NCBI RefSeq assembly: GCF_016722965.1
Contig: NZ_JAEQNB010000004.1
Location: forward strand, 396,091 to 460,090
From: Tumebacillus amylolyticus
Lineage (GTDB): Bacteria > Bacillota > Bacilli > Tumebacillales > Tumebacillaceae
Reading direction: 5' to 3'
DNA: 64,000 bases
Both the position numbers and the translations under genes were made by a program. The notes beneath the pieces were generated by a model. That model searched no databases. It had not been told where the DNA came from and worked only from the letters and a program-made list of their open reading frames with translations. Below, in pieces: positions 32,946 through 40,775 of the stretch. The first letter of the stretch is position 1. The number at the start of each line of letters is the position of its first letter.

Positions 32946-32952
32946 GAAATGA

Positions 32953-32988
32953 GACCGTGCCCGCCGTCGCGGGTATGGTCTTTTTTTT
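32953..32988 (+). terminator. Terminator of the GGDEF protein gene
   Basis: GACC-CCCGC / GCGGG-GGTC interrupted stem, then eight T. Confidence 0.88.
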
Positions 32989-33039
32989 CCTGAAAACACT
33001 AAGGGTAGAAATCGGGCGGGTAGAGGAGTTGACGGCGCG

Positions 33040-33432
33040 GTGAGAAGCTTGGAGTCGAGGCCTCGAGTCATGGATGAACATTTTGGCAAACGAATCGGGT
33101 TCGTGAAACGGCTGTACCGGTATTACAACGAGAAGTCGGATGAGGAATTGCGGTTTATGCGTGCGCAATTGGTGCGCGAACAGCACATGCTCGGCAACGT
33201 GCCGTTGCTTACGTCGACGACGCCGATCGTGTTCTTGATCTTCGGTACGCAGTTGGGCAAGTATTTTCCGCATGATTCGTTGTCGTGGGTGGTGGCGGCA
33301 ATCGTGTGTATTTTGATCATCGTCTGGTCGATCAACCACAATTTCCGAAAAAAAAGCCGTGTCCACCTCGACTTGTACCTCATAGAAGAGATCCAAAAGG
33401 AACGTTCCCAAAATTCACCGCGTCCTGTATAA
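33040..33432 (+). CDS. Hypothetical two-TM protein
   Basis: 130 aa from GTG 33040, or 120 aa from ATG 33070; GAGGAG at 33023-33028 slightly favours the GTG. A basic/acidic N-terminal helix (FVKRLYRYYNEKSDEELRFMRAQL) is followed by two TM helices (about residues 53-72, VPLLTSTTPIVFLIFGTQL; about 82-101, WVVAAIVCILIIVWSI) and a basic-acidic tail. Both ends are predicted to be cytoplasmic. I recognise no family. It is followed by an independently promoted acetyltransferase gene. Confidence 0.6.
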   Translation: MRSLESRPRVMDEHFGKRIGFVKRLYRYYNEKSDEELRFMRAQLVREQHMLGNVPLLTSTTPIVFLIFGTQLGKYFPHDSLSWVVAAIVCILIIVWSINHNFRKKSRVHLDLYLIEEIQKERSQNSPRPV

Positions 33433-33433
33433 T
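33405..33433 (+). promoter_or_regulatory. Promoter of the GNAT-OsmC-zinc ribbon operon
   Basis: -35 TTCCCA (33405-33410), 17-bp spacer, consensus -10 TATAAT (33428-33433), 36 bp before ATG 33469; it overlaps the end of the preceding gene. Confidence 0.65.
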
Positions 33434-33468
33434 TGAAGGGATATACGCGGGGAAGGGAGCGTGAGCGC

Positions 33469-33987
33469 ATGCAGACAACAGGAACCTGGGTACTGCGTCC
33501 CCTGACGATGGCCGACGTGCCGTCACTTTTGGAGTGGTACAACGACGAAGAGTTGCACTACATCGCCAATTCACGGGCATTTGTGCCGTATACGCTCGAC
33601 GAATTGCTGACCTACTGGAAGAAAAAACTGAACCGCGAACATGCGAAGTTTTTCGTGATTGAGCATAACGGAGTGCTGATCGGTCGTTGCGGGCTGAACG
33701 GCTCGGCGCAGAGTCGTGTCGAGGTGGAATTTTCCATCTTGATTGCACGTCGGGCGCTGTTTGGCAAAGGCATGGGGACGGAGATCACGAAACACATGCT
33801 GGATGTGGCGTTTACCGATCCTGACGTGAAACGGGTGCGGTTGTATGTGCGGCGAGACAACGAACGAGCGTTGCGTTGTTACGTCAAGTGCGGCTACCGC
33901 AGTGTGCATGCGTTCACGCAAAATGGCGTGCCCACCGTGATGATGCAGGTGGAGCGCGACGAGTGGGAGAGGAGTGAACGTCTGTGA
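33469..33987 (+). CDS. GNAT-family N-acetyltransferase
   Basis: 172-aa acetyltransferase of the RimJ/RimL-like subgroup. ATG 33469 follows GGGAAGGGAG. The acetyl-CoA region is ILIARRALFGKGMGTEITKHML (motif A, with GKGMGT), followed by VRLYVRRDNERALRCYVKCGYR (motif B with the AxxxYxKxGF-like ending). The acceptor substrate cannot be told. It is the first gene of a tight operon; its end overlaps the OsmC gene by 4 bp. Confidence 0.88.
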   Translation: MQTTGTWVLRPLTMADVPSLLEWYNDEELHYIANSRAFVPYTLDELLTYWKKKLNREHAKFFVIEHNGVLIGRCGLNGSAQSRVEVEFSILIARRALFGKGMGTEITKHMLDVAFTDPDVKRVRLYVRRDNERALRCYVKCGYRSVHAFTQNGVPTVMMQVERDEWERSERL

Positions 33988-34424
33988 ATGTGCAAATCGA
34001 TTGGCAAGGAAAGCGCAAGTTCCAAGCGGTTGGCGGGTCCGGGCATGGCGTCACGATGGATGCCAAGGCAGACATCGGCGGCGAAGATTCCGGCGTGCGT
34101 CCGATGGAATTGGTGCTGATGGGTCTCGGTGGTTGCATGGGCGTCGACATTTCGATGATCCTGGAGAAAATGCGGCTGACGTTGGACGAGTTCCGCATGG
34201 AAATCAACGGCGATCGGGCAGAGCAGCATCCGCAACGCTTCACCGACATCACCCTGCATGTAGTTGTGAAGGGACCTGATCTGACGCAGGAGAAAGTTCA
34301 GCGGGCGATTGTGCTGTCCAAGGATACGTATTGCTCCGCTTCTGCGTCGTTGAATGCAAACATACGCGTCACCTATGAAGTGAACGGCGAATTTTTTGAG
34401 CTTGGAGGCAAGGAAATCGAATGA
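33984..34424 (+). CDS. OsmC/Ohr-family protein
   Basis: 146 aa, GTG 33984 after GAGAGGAG. Members reduce organic hydroperoxides through two cysteines; here Cys lies in LMGLGGCMGVDIS (about residue 52) and in KDTYCSASASLN (about 116), both in the family positions. The active-site Arg/Glu region is GVRPMELVLMG. It is translationally coupled to the acetyltransferase before it and the zinc-ribbon protein after it. Confidence 0.88.
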   Translation: MNVQIDWQGKRKFQAVGGSGHGVTMDAKADIGGEDSGVRPMELVLMGLGGCMGVDISMILEKMRLTLDEFRMEINGDRAEQHPQRFTDITLHVVVKGPDLTQEKVQRAIVLSKDTYCSASASLNANIRVTYEVNGEFFELGGKEIE

Positions 34425-34627
34425 AGATGATCAAATGCACGGATTGTTATGAAGAGAACCACGTAAGCGAAGCGCGTTGCACCCGTTGCGGCCGTCTCAT
34501 GGACGATGCTCGTCGTGAGCAGACCCGCGACCATTTTGAGTGGCAGCACCATGATGCACCGAACACCATCGTCCACCGCGACAAGCGTGGCGGCGCACAA
34601 CAGGACAAGAAAAACACCGTCTGGTAA
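34421..34627 (+). CDS. Small zinc-ribbon protein
   Basis: 68 aa starting at ATG 34421, overlapping the OsmC stop. Two cysteine pairs CTDC (residues 6-9) and CTRC (20-23) make one zinc ribbon, and the remainder is a polar, basic tail (HRDKRGGAQQDKKNTVW). No catalytic domain. The function is unknown; coupling to the OsmC gene suggests a co-regulated partner. Confidence 0.75.
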   Translation: MKMIKCTDCYEENHVSEARCTRCGRLMDDARREQTRDHFEWQHHDAPNTIVHRDKRGGAQQDKKNTVW

Positions 34628-34637
34628 GCAACACGAA

Positions 34638-34666
34638 CACCCGCGCCGGAGGGCCCGGGTGTTTTT
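34638..34666 (+). terminator. Terminator of the GNAT-OsmC operon
   Basis: ACACCCG / CGGGTGT stem with GC-rich loop, then seven T. Confidence 0.88.
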
Positions 34667-34686
34667 TTCAGAGGAGCGAATGTTGG

Positions 34687-35655
34687 ATGAGTGATGAGTT
34701 GGCGAGGCTTGAGATCGGGGAAGACCTAACCGGCAAGATGGTCAAGGAAGTGTTGCGTGACGAGTTGGAGATGTCGCGCAAACTCATCCGCAAACTGGTT
34801 GAAGGGCGCGGTGTGCTTCTCAACGGGGAGCATGTGTGGCTGACGTGGCGGTTGAAGGCGGGAGATGTTTTGAATTTGGTCTTGCCTGCCGAAGAGTCGG
34901 AGGACATCTTGCCGGAGCCGATCCCGTTCACGAACGTCTACGAAGATGACGACGTGTTGGTCATCGACAAAGCAGCCGGTCTCATCGTCCACCCGACGAC
35001 GGGACATTGGACGGGGACGTTGGCGAACGGTGTCGTTTATGACTGGAAGCAGCGCGGGGTGAGCGCACGCTTTCGTCCTGTGCATCGCATCGACCAGCAC
35101 ACGTCGGGGTTGATTGTGGTCGCGAAGAACCACTACGCGCACAAATTGCTCGGCGAGCAGATGAAGGAACGCACGATTGAGCGCGTATACGAAGCGATCA
35201 TCCACGGCGTGATGGAAGAAGCGCGCGGATTGGTCGACGCGCCGATTGCACGTTCCGACGAAGACCGCCGCGTGCGCAAAGTGCGCAAGGACGGTCAAGA
35301 AGCGCGGACGGCGTACCGCGTGCTGGAACGCTACCCGTTTTCGTCGGCAGGTCCCGAGGAGTTCATCGTCGTGCCGGGGGGCCAGATCAAGCCGGGCGGG
35401 ACGAAGGTGGAGTTGAAGCTGTTCACGGGCCGAACGCACCAGATTCGCGTACATATGAAACATCTGGGGCATCCGTTGTTTGGAGATGCCATGTATTATG
35501 AAGGGGATGATGCGGCGTGGATCGAGCGTCAGGCTTTGCATGCCAAGGTGCTCGGGTTCGAGCATCCGCGGACCAAGGAATGGCTGCGCTTCGAGTCCCC
35601 GTTGCCCGCTGATATGGAGCAATTGGTGGAAAAACTGCGTCGCGAAGGAGGTTGA
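34687..35655 (+). CDS. RluA-family pseudouridine synthase
   Basis: 322-aa enzyme that isomerises uridine in rRNA or tRNA. An S4-like N-terminal domain (MSRKLIRKLVEGRGVLLNG) precedes the catalytic domain with VLVIDKAAGLIVHP (about residues 94-107) and the catalytic Asp in HRIDQHTSGLIVVAKN (about 136-151); LFTGRTHQIRVHMKHLGHPLFGD follows. It resembles the YjbO/YlyB/YhcT subgroup; which site it modifies cannot be decided from sequence. Four bases separate it from the next gene. Confidence 0.92.
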   Translation: MSDELARLEIGEDLTGKMVKEVLRDELEMSRKLIRKLVEGRGVLLNGEHVWLTWRLKAGDVLNLVLPAEESEDILPEPIPFTNVYEDDDVLVIDKAAGLIVHPTTGHWTGTLANGVVYDWKQRGVSARFRPVHRIDQHTSGLIVVAKNHYAHKLLGEQMKERTIERVYEAIIHGVMEEARGLVDAPIARSDEDRRVRKVRKDGQEARTAYRVLERYPFSSAGPEEFIVVPGGQIKPGGTKVELKLFTGRTHQIRVHMKHLGHPLFGDAMYYEGDDAAWIERQALHAKVLGFEHPRTKEWLRFESPLPADMEQLVEKLRREGG

Positions 35656-35658
35656 GGG

Positions 35659-35931
35659 ATGGAAGGGCAAGAGAAGCTGTTCACGATTGAAGTTTGTTCG
35701 AGCAACCAGTTCCTCGATGACATCGAGACGGTCGACTGGCTGATCAAGACGTATCCCGAAGTCGCCATCGAACCGGCCGACTGCTTGGACCGGTGCGGGA
35801 TCTGCATTCGATATGCGTACGTGGTGATCAACGATGACTTCCTGTACGCCAACGACGTGCCGGAGTTGAAGGAGAAGATCGTCGGGTATCTCGACTCCCA
35901 TCGCGCCGGGCGGGAAGACGCGAAGAAGTAA
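35659..35931 (+). CDS. DUF1450 (YuzB-like) protein
   Basis: 90 aa, ATG 35659 after GAAGGAGG inside the end of the pseudouridine synthase gene. The family hallmark is present: an early Cys (VCSSN, residue 14) and later CLDRCGIC (about 43-50), suggesting thiol or metal binding in a small ferredoxin-like or thioredoxin-like fold. DUF1450 proteins are widespread in Bacillales and have no assigned function. It is co-transcribed with the RluA-type gene. Confidence 0.82.
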   Translation: MEGQEKLFTIEVCSSNQFLDDIETVDWLIKTYPEVAIEPADCLDRCGICIRYAYVVINDDFLYANDVPELKEKIVGYLDSHRAGREDAKK

Positions 35932-35943
35932 TTTTTTAGTTGG

Positions 35944-35985
35944 AAAAAGGGACACAGCCGTCGTTGCGGTTGTGTCCCTTTTTTT
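35944..35985. terminator. Bidirectional terminator between DUF1450 and the UMP-kinase-like gene
   Basis: AAAAAGGGACACA / TGTGTCCCTTTTT arms with an inner CCG/CGG; convergent genes share it. Confidence 0.92.
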
Positions 35986-36730
35986 ACAGGATGCGCGTGG
36001 TGGTCTGGGGGGAGATATACGTGCCGACGTTGTGCCCGAGGCAGATCTTCTCCATCGTGCCGGTGCTGTCGATGTCGAAGATGTGGAGCGGCAGGTGGTA
36101 GTCGCGGGCGAGGAGCAGGGCGGCTTGGTCCATGACTTTGAGGTTGTTGGCGACGACGTCGGCGTAGGAGATCGTCTCGTAACAACGTGCGTCGGGTTCG
36201 AGCTTCGGATCGGCGGTGAAGATGCCGTTAACCCCGTGCTTGGCGACGAGGATGGCGTCACAGCGCAGTTCGAGGGCGCGTTGCACGGCGGGGTAGTCGG
36301 TGGAGACGAAGGGCTGCCCGGTGCCGCCGGCGAGGATCAGCAGGTAGCCTTTTTCCAAGTGGTGGATGGCGCGCAGACGGATATAGGGCTCTGCGATGGA
36401 GTTCATCTCGATGGCGGAGAGCACGCGGACTTCGTAGGGAGAGCGGGCTTTGAGCACGGAGCGAAGCATCAGCGAGTTCAGGACGGTGCCCATGACGCCG
36501 ATGTTGTCCGCTTCGGCCCGCTCGATGCCCCAGTTCTCCGCGACGTTCCCGCGAAAGATATTGCCGCCTCCGATGACGACGGCGACTTCTACGCCGAGGT
36601 TGGCGACGGAGAGGACTTCGCGGGTGAGATGTTCGAGCGCATCCGAATCGAACCCGAACTCGTCGCCGCCTGCGACGGCGGCGCCGCTCAGTTTGATCAA
36701 GACGCGGTTGTATCGTCTGGTCTCCAACAA
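35984..36730 (-). CDS. UMP kinase paralogue (PyrH family)
   Basis: 248-aa amino-acid-kinase-fold enzyme predicted to phosphorylate UMP. Start is TTG 36730 (or the adjacent TTG 36727) after GGGGGAAGC. Family motifs: LIKLSGAAV (residues about 11-19), VVIGGGNIFRG (about 51-61), MGTVLNSLMLRSVL and STDYPAVQRALEL, with HGVNGIFTADPK near residue 172. It stands alone on the minus strand, outside the usual rpsB-tsf-pyrH-frr cluster, so it is probably a second copy. Substitutions such as VSTDYP for the common TTDTAA make a shifted substrate or regulation possible. Confidence 0.85.
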   Translation of the reverse strand: MLETRRYNRVLIKLSGAAVAGGDEFGFDSDALEHLTREVLSVANLGVEVAVVIGGGNIFRGNVAENWGIERAEADNIGVMGTVLNSLMLRSVLKARSPYEVRVLSAIEMNSIAEPYIRLRAIHHLEKGYLLILAGGTGQPFVSTDYPAVQRALELRCDAILVAKHGVNGIFTADPKLEPDARCYETISYADVVANNLKVMDQAALLLARDYHLPLHIFDIDSTGTMEKICLGHNVGTYISPQTTTRIL

Positions 36731-36784
36731 GCTTCCCCCATTCTGTGAGGTTCTTCGAGGAAGGATATGTAGGGAGAGGAGAAA

Positions 36785-36822
36785 AAAGCATCCGGCCGTG
36801 GTGGCGGGATGCTTTTTTTGTG
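36785..36822 (+). terminator. Terminator-like hairpin between divergent/convergent small genes
   Basis: AGCATCC-GCC / GGC-GGATGCT stem with one mismatch, A-run before and seven T after, so it can act on both strands; likely serves the minus-strand gene ending at 36848. Confidence 0.8.
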
Positions 36823-36847
36823 GGTGAATGGAGTGGGGTTCTTTCTA

Positions 36848-37057
36848 CTAATCTGCTTGCATCTGCGTGGCGACATCCACCAACTGCATGGGGGCGATCA
36901 TGCCCGTGTCGTAGTCGCCTTGGAGCACGCGGTATTGGTCGGCGAAGCTCTGGGCGCTGTGCAGATGGTCGCTTTCCGGATAGCCGTAGCCTTTGACCAG
37001 GAACCCCTTGGCTTCCAGATAGTTGATTGCTTGTCCGATGGTCATCTTGGTTTCCAT
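36848..37057 (-). CDS. Hypothetical small protein
   Basis: 69 aa, ATG 37057 preceded on the minus strand by AAGGCAGGG. It is soluble, with an N-terminal helix (MTIGQAINYLEAKGFLVKGYGYPE) then an acidic, Asp/Gln-rich C-terminal half. No TM, signal or cysteine motif. Its own terminator lies downstream. I do not recognise a family. Confidence 0.6.
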   Translation of the reverse strand: METKMTIGQAINYLEAKGFLVKGYGYPESDHLHSAQSFADQYRVLQGDYDTGMIAPMQLVDVATQMQAD

Positions 37058-37115
37058 GAGGTATCCCTGCCTTTCCAGAGGGTAGTATGTGCAGGGGTGG
37101 AAGCTTTTAGCCGAG

Positions 37116-37144
37116 TTGACGAAGATTCAGACGATTGGTAGAAT
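37116..37144 (+). promoter_or_regulatory. Promoter of the three-TM protein gene
   Basis: -35 TTGACG (37116-37121), 17-bp spacer, -10 TAGAAT (37139-37144); 42 bp before ATG 37186. Confidence 0.7.
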
Positions 37145-37185
37145 GTACATATTGTTTGGACAGAGTGCAGAGGGGATGGGTGGAC

Positions 37186-37506
37186 ATGCTTACGTTCTTG
37201 ATCGTCGCAGCTGTTGCATATGTGTTCTACTACGGAGGGGTACGTCTGCAAGTGCGGGCACACCTGTCCGGGCGGGCGATTCTGGACGTCCTTGGCTATG
37301 CTTCGATGCTCGGAGCCGGCACCACCTTGGGGATTTACGGAACTCTGGCTCTCGCGGCCCAACTGGCCCCGCAGAGCGGATTGTTTGTCTTGAGCTGTGT
37401 CTCGACCGCCGTTGCGATTGCGGTCGGCGAGTTTTTGTATGCCCGTAGTTTCCGGTTGTCTCTGCAACTGTTGGCTCCGCTTCGCTCGGAGAAAAGCAAG
37501 CGATAG
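37186..37506 (+). CDS. Hypothetical three-TM membrane protein
   Basis: 106 aa; ATG 37186 (or GTG 37180) after AGAGGGGA. Three hydrophobic helices: about residues 2-18 (TFLIVAAVAYVFYYGG), 32-58 (LDVLGYASMLGAGTTLGIYGTLALA) and 64-84 (SGLFVLSCVSTAVAIAVGEFL), then a basic tail. It has its own promoter and terminator. No family recognised. Confidence 0.65.
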   Translation: MLTFLIVAAVAYVFYYGGVRLQVRAHLSGRAILDVLGYASMLGAGTTLGIYGTLALAAQLAPQSGLFVLSCVSTAVAIAVGEFLYARSFRLSLQLLAPLRSEKSKR

Positions 37507-37531
37507 CACTGGACCCATACATAAGAGTCCC

Positions 37532-37567
37532 GAACGGCAGACACACTTGTGCTGACCGTTCTTTTTT
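37532..37567 (+). terminator. Terminator before the M42 peptidase operon
   Basis: GAACGGCAG / CTG-CCGTTC stem with an 11-nt loop, then six T. Confidence 0.82.
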
Positions 37568-37594
37568 CATCTATCTTCAGAAGGGGTTGAGATC

Positions 37595-38671
37595 TTGAGC
37601 GACCTGAACATTCGCGCTGTGATGAAGGCGATGCTCGCCGATCACGGCGTCTCCGGACACGAGGACGGCATCGCCCGTCAGTTCTCGGAAGCGCTTACTC
37701 ACTTTACCTCCGACATTCGCATCGACAAGATCGGCAACTTGATCGCCCGTGTCGACGGAGACGGTCCAGGCCCTCGTCCAAGCGTGCTTTTGGCAGCGCA
37801 TATGGATGAGATCGGCTTGATGGTGACCAAAATTGAACGAGGCGGTTTCTTGCGCGTGACCAACGTCGGCGGCGTCGATCCGCGCTCGCAAGTGGCACAG
37901 GAAGTGCTCGTACACGGTCGTCACGGTGATTATGTAGGCATCGTCGGCTCCAAACCGCCGCACCTGACTTCACAAGAGGAGCGGGGCAAAGCGGCACCGC
38001 TTCCCGACCTGTTCATCGACCTCGGCATGCCCGAAGAGATGGTGCGTGAAAACGTTCGCATCGGCGACACGGTGACGATCCGACGCGAACCGATTGAACT
38101 TCAATACGACCGCATCGCGGCGAAGTCGCTCGACAACCGCGCCAGTGTTGCGGCTGTTCTGGAATGCCTTGCAGAACTCAAACGCCTCAAAGTCGGCGTG
38201 GACGTCTACGCGGTCGGCACCGTCCAAGAAGAGCGCGGGCGTATCGGCGCAGGTCCTGCGGCGTTTGGCGTCAATCCGGACATCGCGATCGCGATCGATG
38301 TGACGTTCGGTGAATATGCGGGGGCTCCGGTAGACGGAGCGTTTCCGCTCGACGGCGGCCCGACGATTTTGTTCGGACCGAATTCCCACCAGAAGATCAC
38401 GAGAAGCCTCACCGAAACGGCAGACTCCTTGAACATGCCGTACGCGTATGAATATATCCAATCGGACAGCGGCACCGATGCGCACTTGTTGCAGATTCAG
38501 CGCGAGGGGATTGCCACCGGACTGGTCTCGATCCCGCTCAAGAACATGCATACTTCGGTGGAGACGGTCTGCTACCGCGACATCGAACGCGCCGGGAAAC
38601 TGCTCGCCCATTTTATCGCCGGAATTGACCGGGCGTATGTGGAGGGATTGTCTTGCTACTTAAACGACTGA
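37595..38671 (+). CDS. M42-family metallo-aminopeptidase, copy 1
   Basis: 358-aa cytoplasmic aminopeptidase of the TET/YsdC/YtoP type, TTG 37595 after AAGGGG. Two-metal ligands are all present: His-Asp in AHMDEIGLMV (about residue 69), Asp in KSLDNRASVA, the Glu pair in TVQEERGRIGAGP (about 211), Asp in AIDVTFG, and His in NMHTSVETV (about 318). These enzymes form 12-subunit tetrahedra that trim peptides. Copy 2 starts inside its last 19 bases, so the three copies are translated as a coupled unit. Confidence 0.93.
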   Translation: MSDLNIRAVMKAMLADHGVSGHEDGIARQFSEALTHFTSDIRIDKIGNLIARVDGDGPGPRPSVLLAAHMDEIGLMVTKIERGGFLRVTNVGGVDPRSQVAQEVLVHGRHGDYVGIVGSKPPHLTSQEERGKAAPLPDLFIDLGMPEEMVRENVRIGDTVTIRREPIELQYDRIAAKSLDNRASVAAVLECLAELKRLKVGVDVYAVGTVQEERGRIGAGPAAFGVNPDIAIAIDVTFGEYAGAPVDGAFPLDGGPTILFGPNSHQKITRSLTETADSLNMPYAYEYIQSDSGTDAHLLQIQREGIATGLVSIPLKNMHTSVETVCYRDIERAGKLLAHFIAGIDRAYVEGLSCYLND

Positions 38672-39678
38672 CCGAAGCGGTCGGCCCGTCCGGCTTCGAA
38701 GATGAAATTCGCCAAGTGATCTATGAAGAGATCAAGGACCATGTCGACCATGTCTACACCGATGTGCTCGGCAACTTGATTGCAGAGAAACACGGCACCC
38801 GTCCCGGCCCGAAAGTCATGCTTTGCGCTCATATGGATGAAGTTTCGCTCATGATCGCGGCGATCGACCATGACGGGATGATTCAATTCCGCCACATCGG
38901 CGGCATCGACGACCGCATCCTCGTCGCCAAGCCGGTGCTGATCGGCCCGAACCAAATCTCCGGCGTGATCGGCTCCAAGCCTGCGCACCATCAATCGGGC
39001 GAGGAGCGCCGCAGACCGATTCCGCTCGACGAACTGCGCATCGACATCGGGGCGTCGACTCGCGAAGAAGCGCTGCGCTATGTGAAGCCGGGCGACATCG
39101 CGGTTTTCGCCACCAAGTACGAAGAGATCGGGGTACGCCGCGCCAAGTCGAAGTCGTTCGACGACCGTGTCGGTTGCGCCGTGATGGTCGAAACGCTCAA
39201 GAAGAACTTCGACATCCCGGTCGTGTTCGCGTTTGCCGTGCAGGAGGAAATCGGTCTGCGCGGAGCTGGACCGCTTGCGTACCGCATTCAACCGGACATC
39301 TCGCTGGTATTGGAAGGCACCCTCGCTTCCGATATTCCGGGCACAGTTGCACACGGACGTGCTACAGAGCTTGGCAAGGGTCCGGCGCTTTCGCTGATGG
39401 ACTCCTCGTCGGTACACAATCGCAAATTCATCGACCATATGGTTCAAGTTGCGGAGAATTCCGGCATCCCGTATCAGTTCCGCAACACGATTGCAGGCGG
39501 CAATGACTCCGGACGTATCCATATCTCGCGCACCGGCGTGCTCGCGGGCGTCGTCTCGGTGCCGACGCGCTACATTCATGCACCGTCTCAGATGATCTCG
39601 CTCGATGATTATGAGAATACAATTTTGCTCGTAGAGAAGTTTCTGCGCAGCGTGGAGCAAGGAGGACTCACCTCATGA
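38653..39678 (+). CDS. M42-family metallo-aminopeptidase, copy 2
   Basis: 341 aa, TTG 38653 overlapping copy 1. The metal/catalytic set is complete: AHMDEVSLM (about residue 59), KSFDDRVGC, AVQEEIGLRGAGP (about 197), VLEGTLASD (Glu in place of Asp, as in many members) and YIHAPSQ (about 307). It has an insertion of His/Gln (KPAHHQSGEERRRPI) similar to copy 1. Sequence divergence from copy 1 suggests old duplication and a different substrate preference or a mixed complex. Confidence 0.93.
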   Translation: MLLKRLTEAVGPSGFEDEIRQVIYEEIKDHVDHVYTDVLGNLIAEKHGTRPGPKVMLCAHMDEVSLMIAAIDHDGMIQFRHIGGIDDRILVAKPVLIGPNQISGVIGSKPAHHQSGEERRRPIPLDELRIDIGASTREEALRYVKPGDIAVFATKYEEIGVRRAKSKSFDDRVGCAVMVETLKKNFDIPVVFAFAVQEEIGLRGAGPLAYRIQPDISLVLEGTLASDIPGTVAHGRATELGKGPALSLMDSSSVHNRKFIDHMVQVAENSGIPYQFRNTIAGGNDSGRIHISRTGVLAGVVSVPTRYIHAPSQMISLDDYENTILLVEKFLRSVEQGGLTS

Positions 39679-40667
39679 AGGAACTTTTGACCCGCCTCTC
39701 GCAAGCCTGCGGTCCGTGGGGCCGTGAAGACAACGTGCGCGACATCCTACAGGAAGCGGTCGCGCCGTACGCAGATTCTGTCCAAACGGATGTGCTCGGC
39801 AATTTGATCGTCACCAAAAAGGGTACGGCCAACACAGGCAAACACCTGCTGCTCGTCGCTCACATGGACGAAGAAGGTCTGCTCGTCAACCATATCGAAG
39901 ACAACGGCTACCTGCGCATCCAAGGGAACCTGCAACCGGCGTACCTCGTCGGCCAACGCATCGAATTCCCGAACGGCACCGTGGGCGTGGTGCATGCAGA
40001 GAGCGCGAACGCACCGGGCGACCTGACGTTCTTCGGCCTGTTCGTGGACATTGGGGCTACCTCGGCTGAACAAGCGAAGCAATGGGTGCGCCTCGGCGAC
40101 ATTGCAACGCTCTCGCAACGCGTGCTGGAACTTTCCCCGGACAAACTGGTCGGTAAAGCGATGGACAACCGTGCAGGTTGCGCTGCAGCGGTCGAAGTGC
40201 TGAAAGGCCTCGGCTCGCAACCGCATGATGTGACTCTTGTGTTCTCCACGCAAGACGGCGTCGGCAACCGCGGGATCAAACCGGCGGCGTTCGGTCTGGA
40301 GCCGGACTTCGGACTCGTGCTTGACACGGTGCGCACGGGAGATACGCCGGGTGCTGGCCGCGTGGAAGTCAAACTCGGTCACGGCGTCGCCGTGAAGCTG
40401 ATGGACAAAAACTTCATCGTCCCGCCGCGCATCAAAAACTTCCTGCTCGACCTCGCAGAAACGAACGGCATCGCGCATCAGCTCGAAGTGTTCCCGGACG
40501 GCTCCAACGACGCGGGCGCACTGTTGACCATGCGTGACGGCGTGCCGACCGGCGGTCTGTCGATTCCGGTTCGCTACTCCAACACCATTTCGGAAATGGT
40601 CGACCTGCGCGACGTGGAGGCGGCGGCGAAGTTGGCTCTGCACACCCTCACGAACTACAACATGTAA
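39675..40667 (+). CDS. M42-family paralogue lacking catalytic residues, copy 3
   Basis: 330 aa, ATG 39675 overlapping copy 2 by 4 bp. The fold is clearly M42 (AHMDEEGLL, AMDNRAGCA, VLDTVRTGDTPG), but the position of the Glu-Glu pair reads STQDGVGNRG (about residue 193), removing both the general base and a metal ligand, and the C-terminal His ligand position reads RYSNTISEM (about 302). Two of the key sites are therefore lost while the rest is well preserved and open. The likely role is a non-catalytic subunit of a hetero-oligomer with copies 1 and 2. Alternatively it binds one metal and has another activity. Confidence 0.88.
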   Translation: MKELLTRLSQACGPWGREDNVRDILQEAVAPYADSVQTDVLGNLIVTKKGTANTGKHLLLVAHMDEEGLLVNHIEDNGYLRIQGNLQPAYLVGQRIEFPNGTVGVVHAESANAPGDLTFFGLFVDIGATSAEQAKQWVRLGDIATLSQRVLELSPDKLVGKAMDNRAGCAAAVEVLKGLGSQPHDVTLVFSTQDGVGNRGIKPAAFGLEPDFGLVLDTVRTGDTPGAGRVEVKLGHGVAVKLMDKNFIVPPRIKNFLLDLAETNGIAHQLEVFPDGSNDAGALLTMRDGVPTGGLSIPVRYSNTISEMVDLRDVEAAAKLALHTLTNYNM

Positions 40668-40676
40668 GTAGATTCC

Positions 40677-40712
40677 AGCGGCGCTCTTGTCGAAAACGAG
40701 AGCGCCGTTTTA
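40677..40712 (+). terminator. Terminator of the M42 operon
   Basis: CGGCGCTCT / AGAGCGCCG stem with an 11-nt loop, then four T; the aroC promoter overlaps its right arm. Confidence 0.85.
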
Positions 40713-40716
40713 TAAT
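40687..40716 (+). promoter_or_regulatory. Promoter of aroC-aroB-aroH
   Basis: -35 TTGTCG (40687-40692), 18-bp spacer, consensus -10 TATAAT (40711-40716). It lies inside the M42 terminator hairpin, 60 bp before aroC. Confidence 0.6.
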
Positions 40717-40775
40717 GGGAAGTAGTTTTATCTTGCTTTAAAGCGCGACAGTGATGGAGAGGAGCCGAGAGAGAG

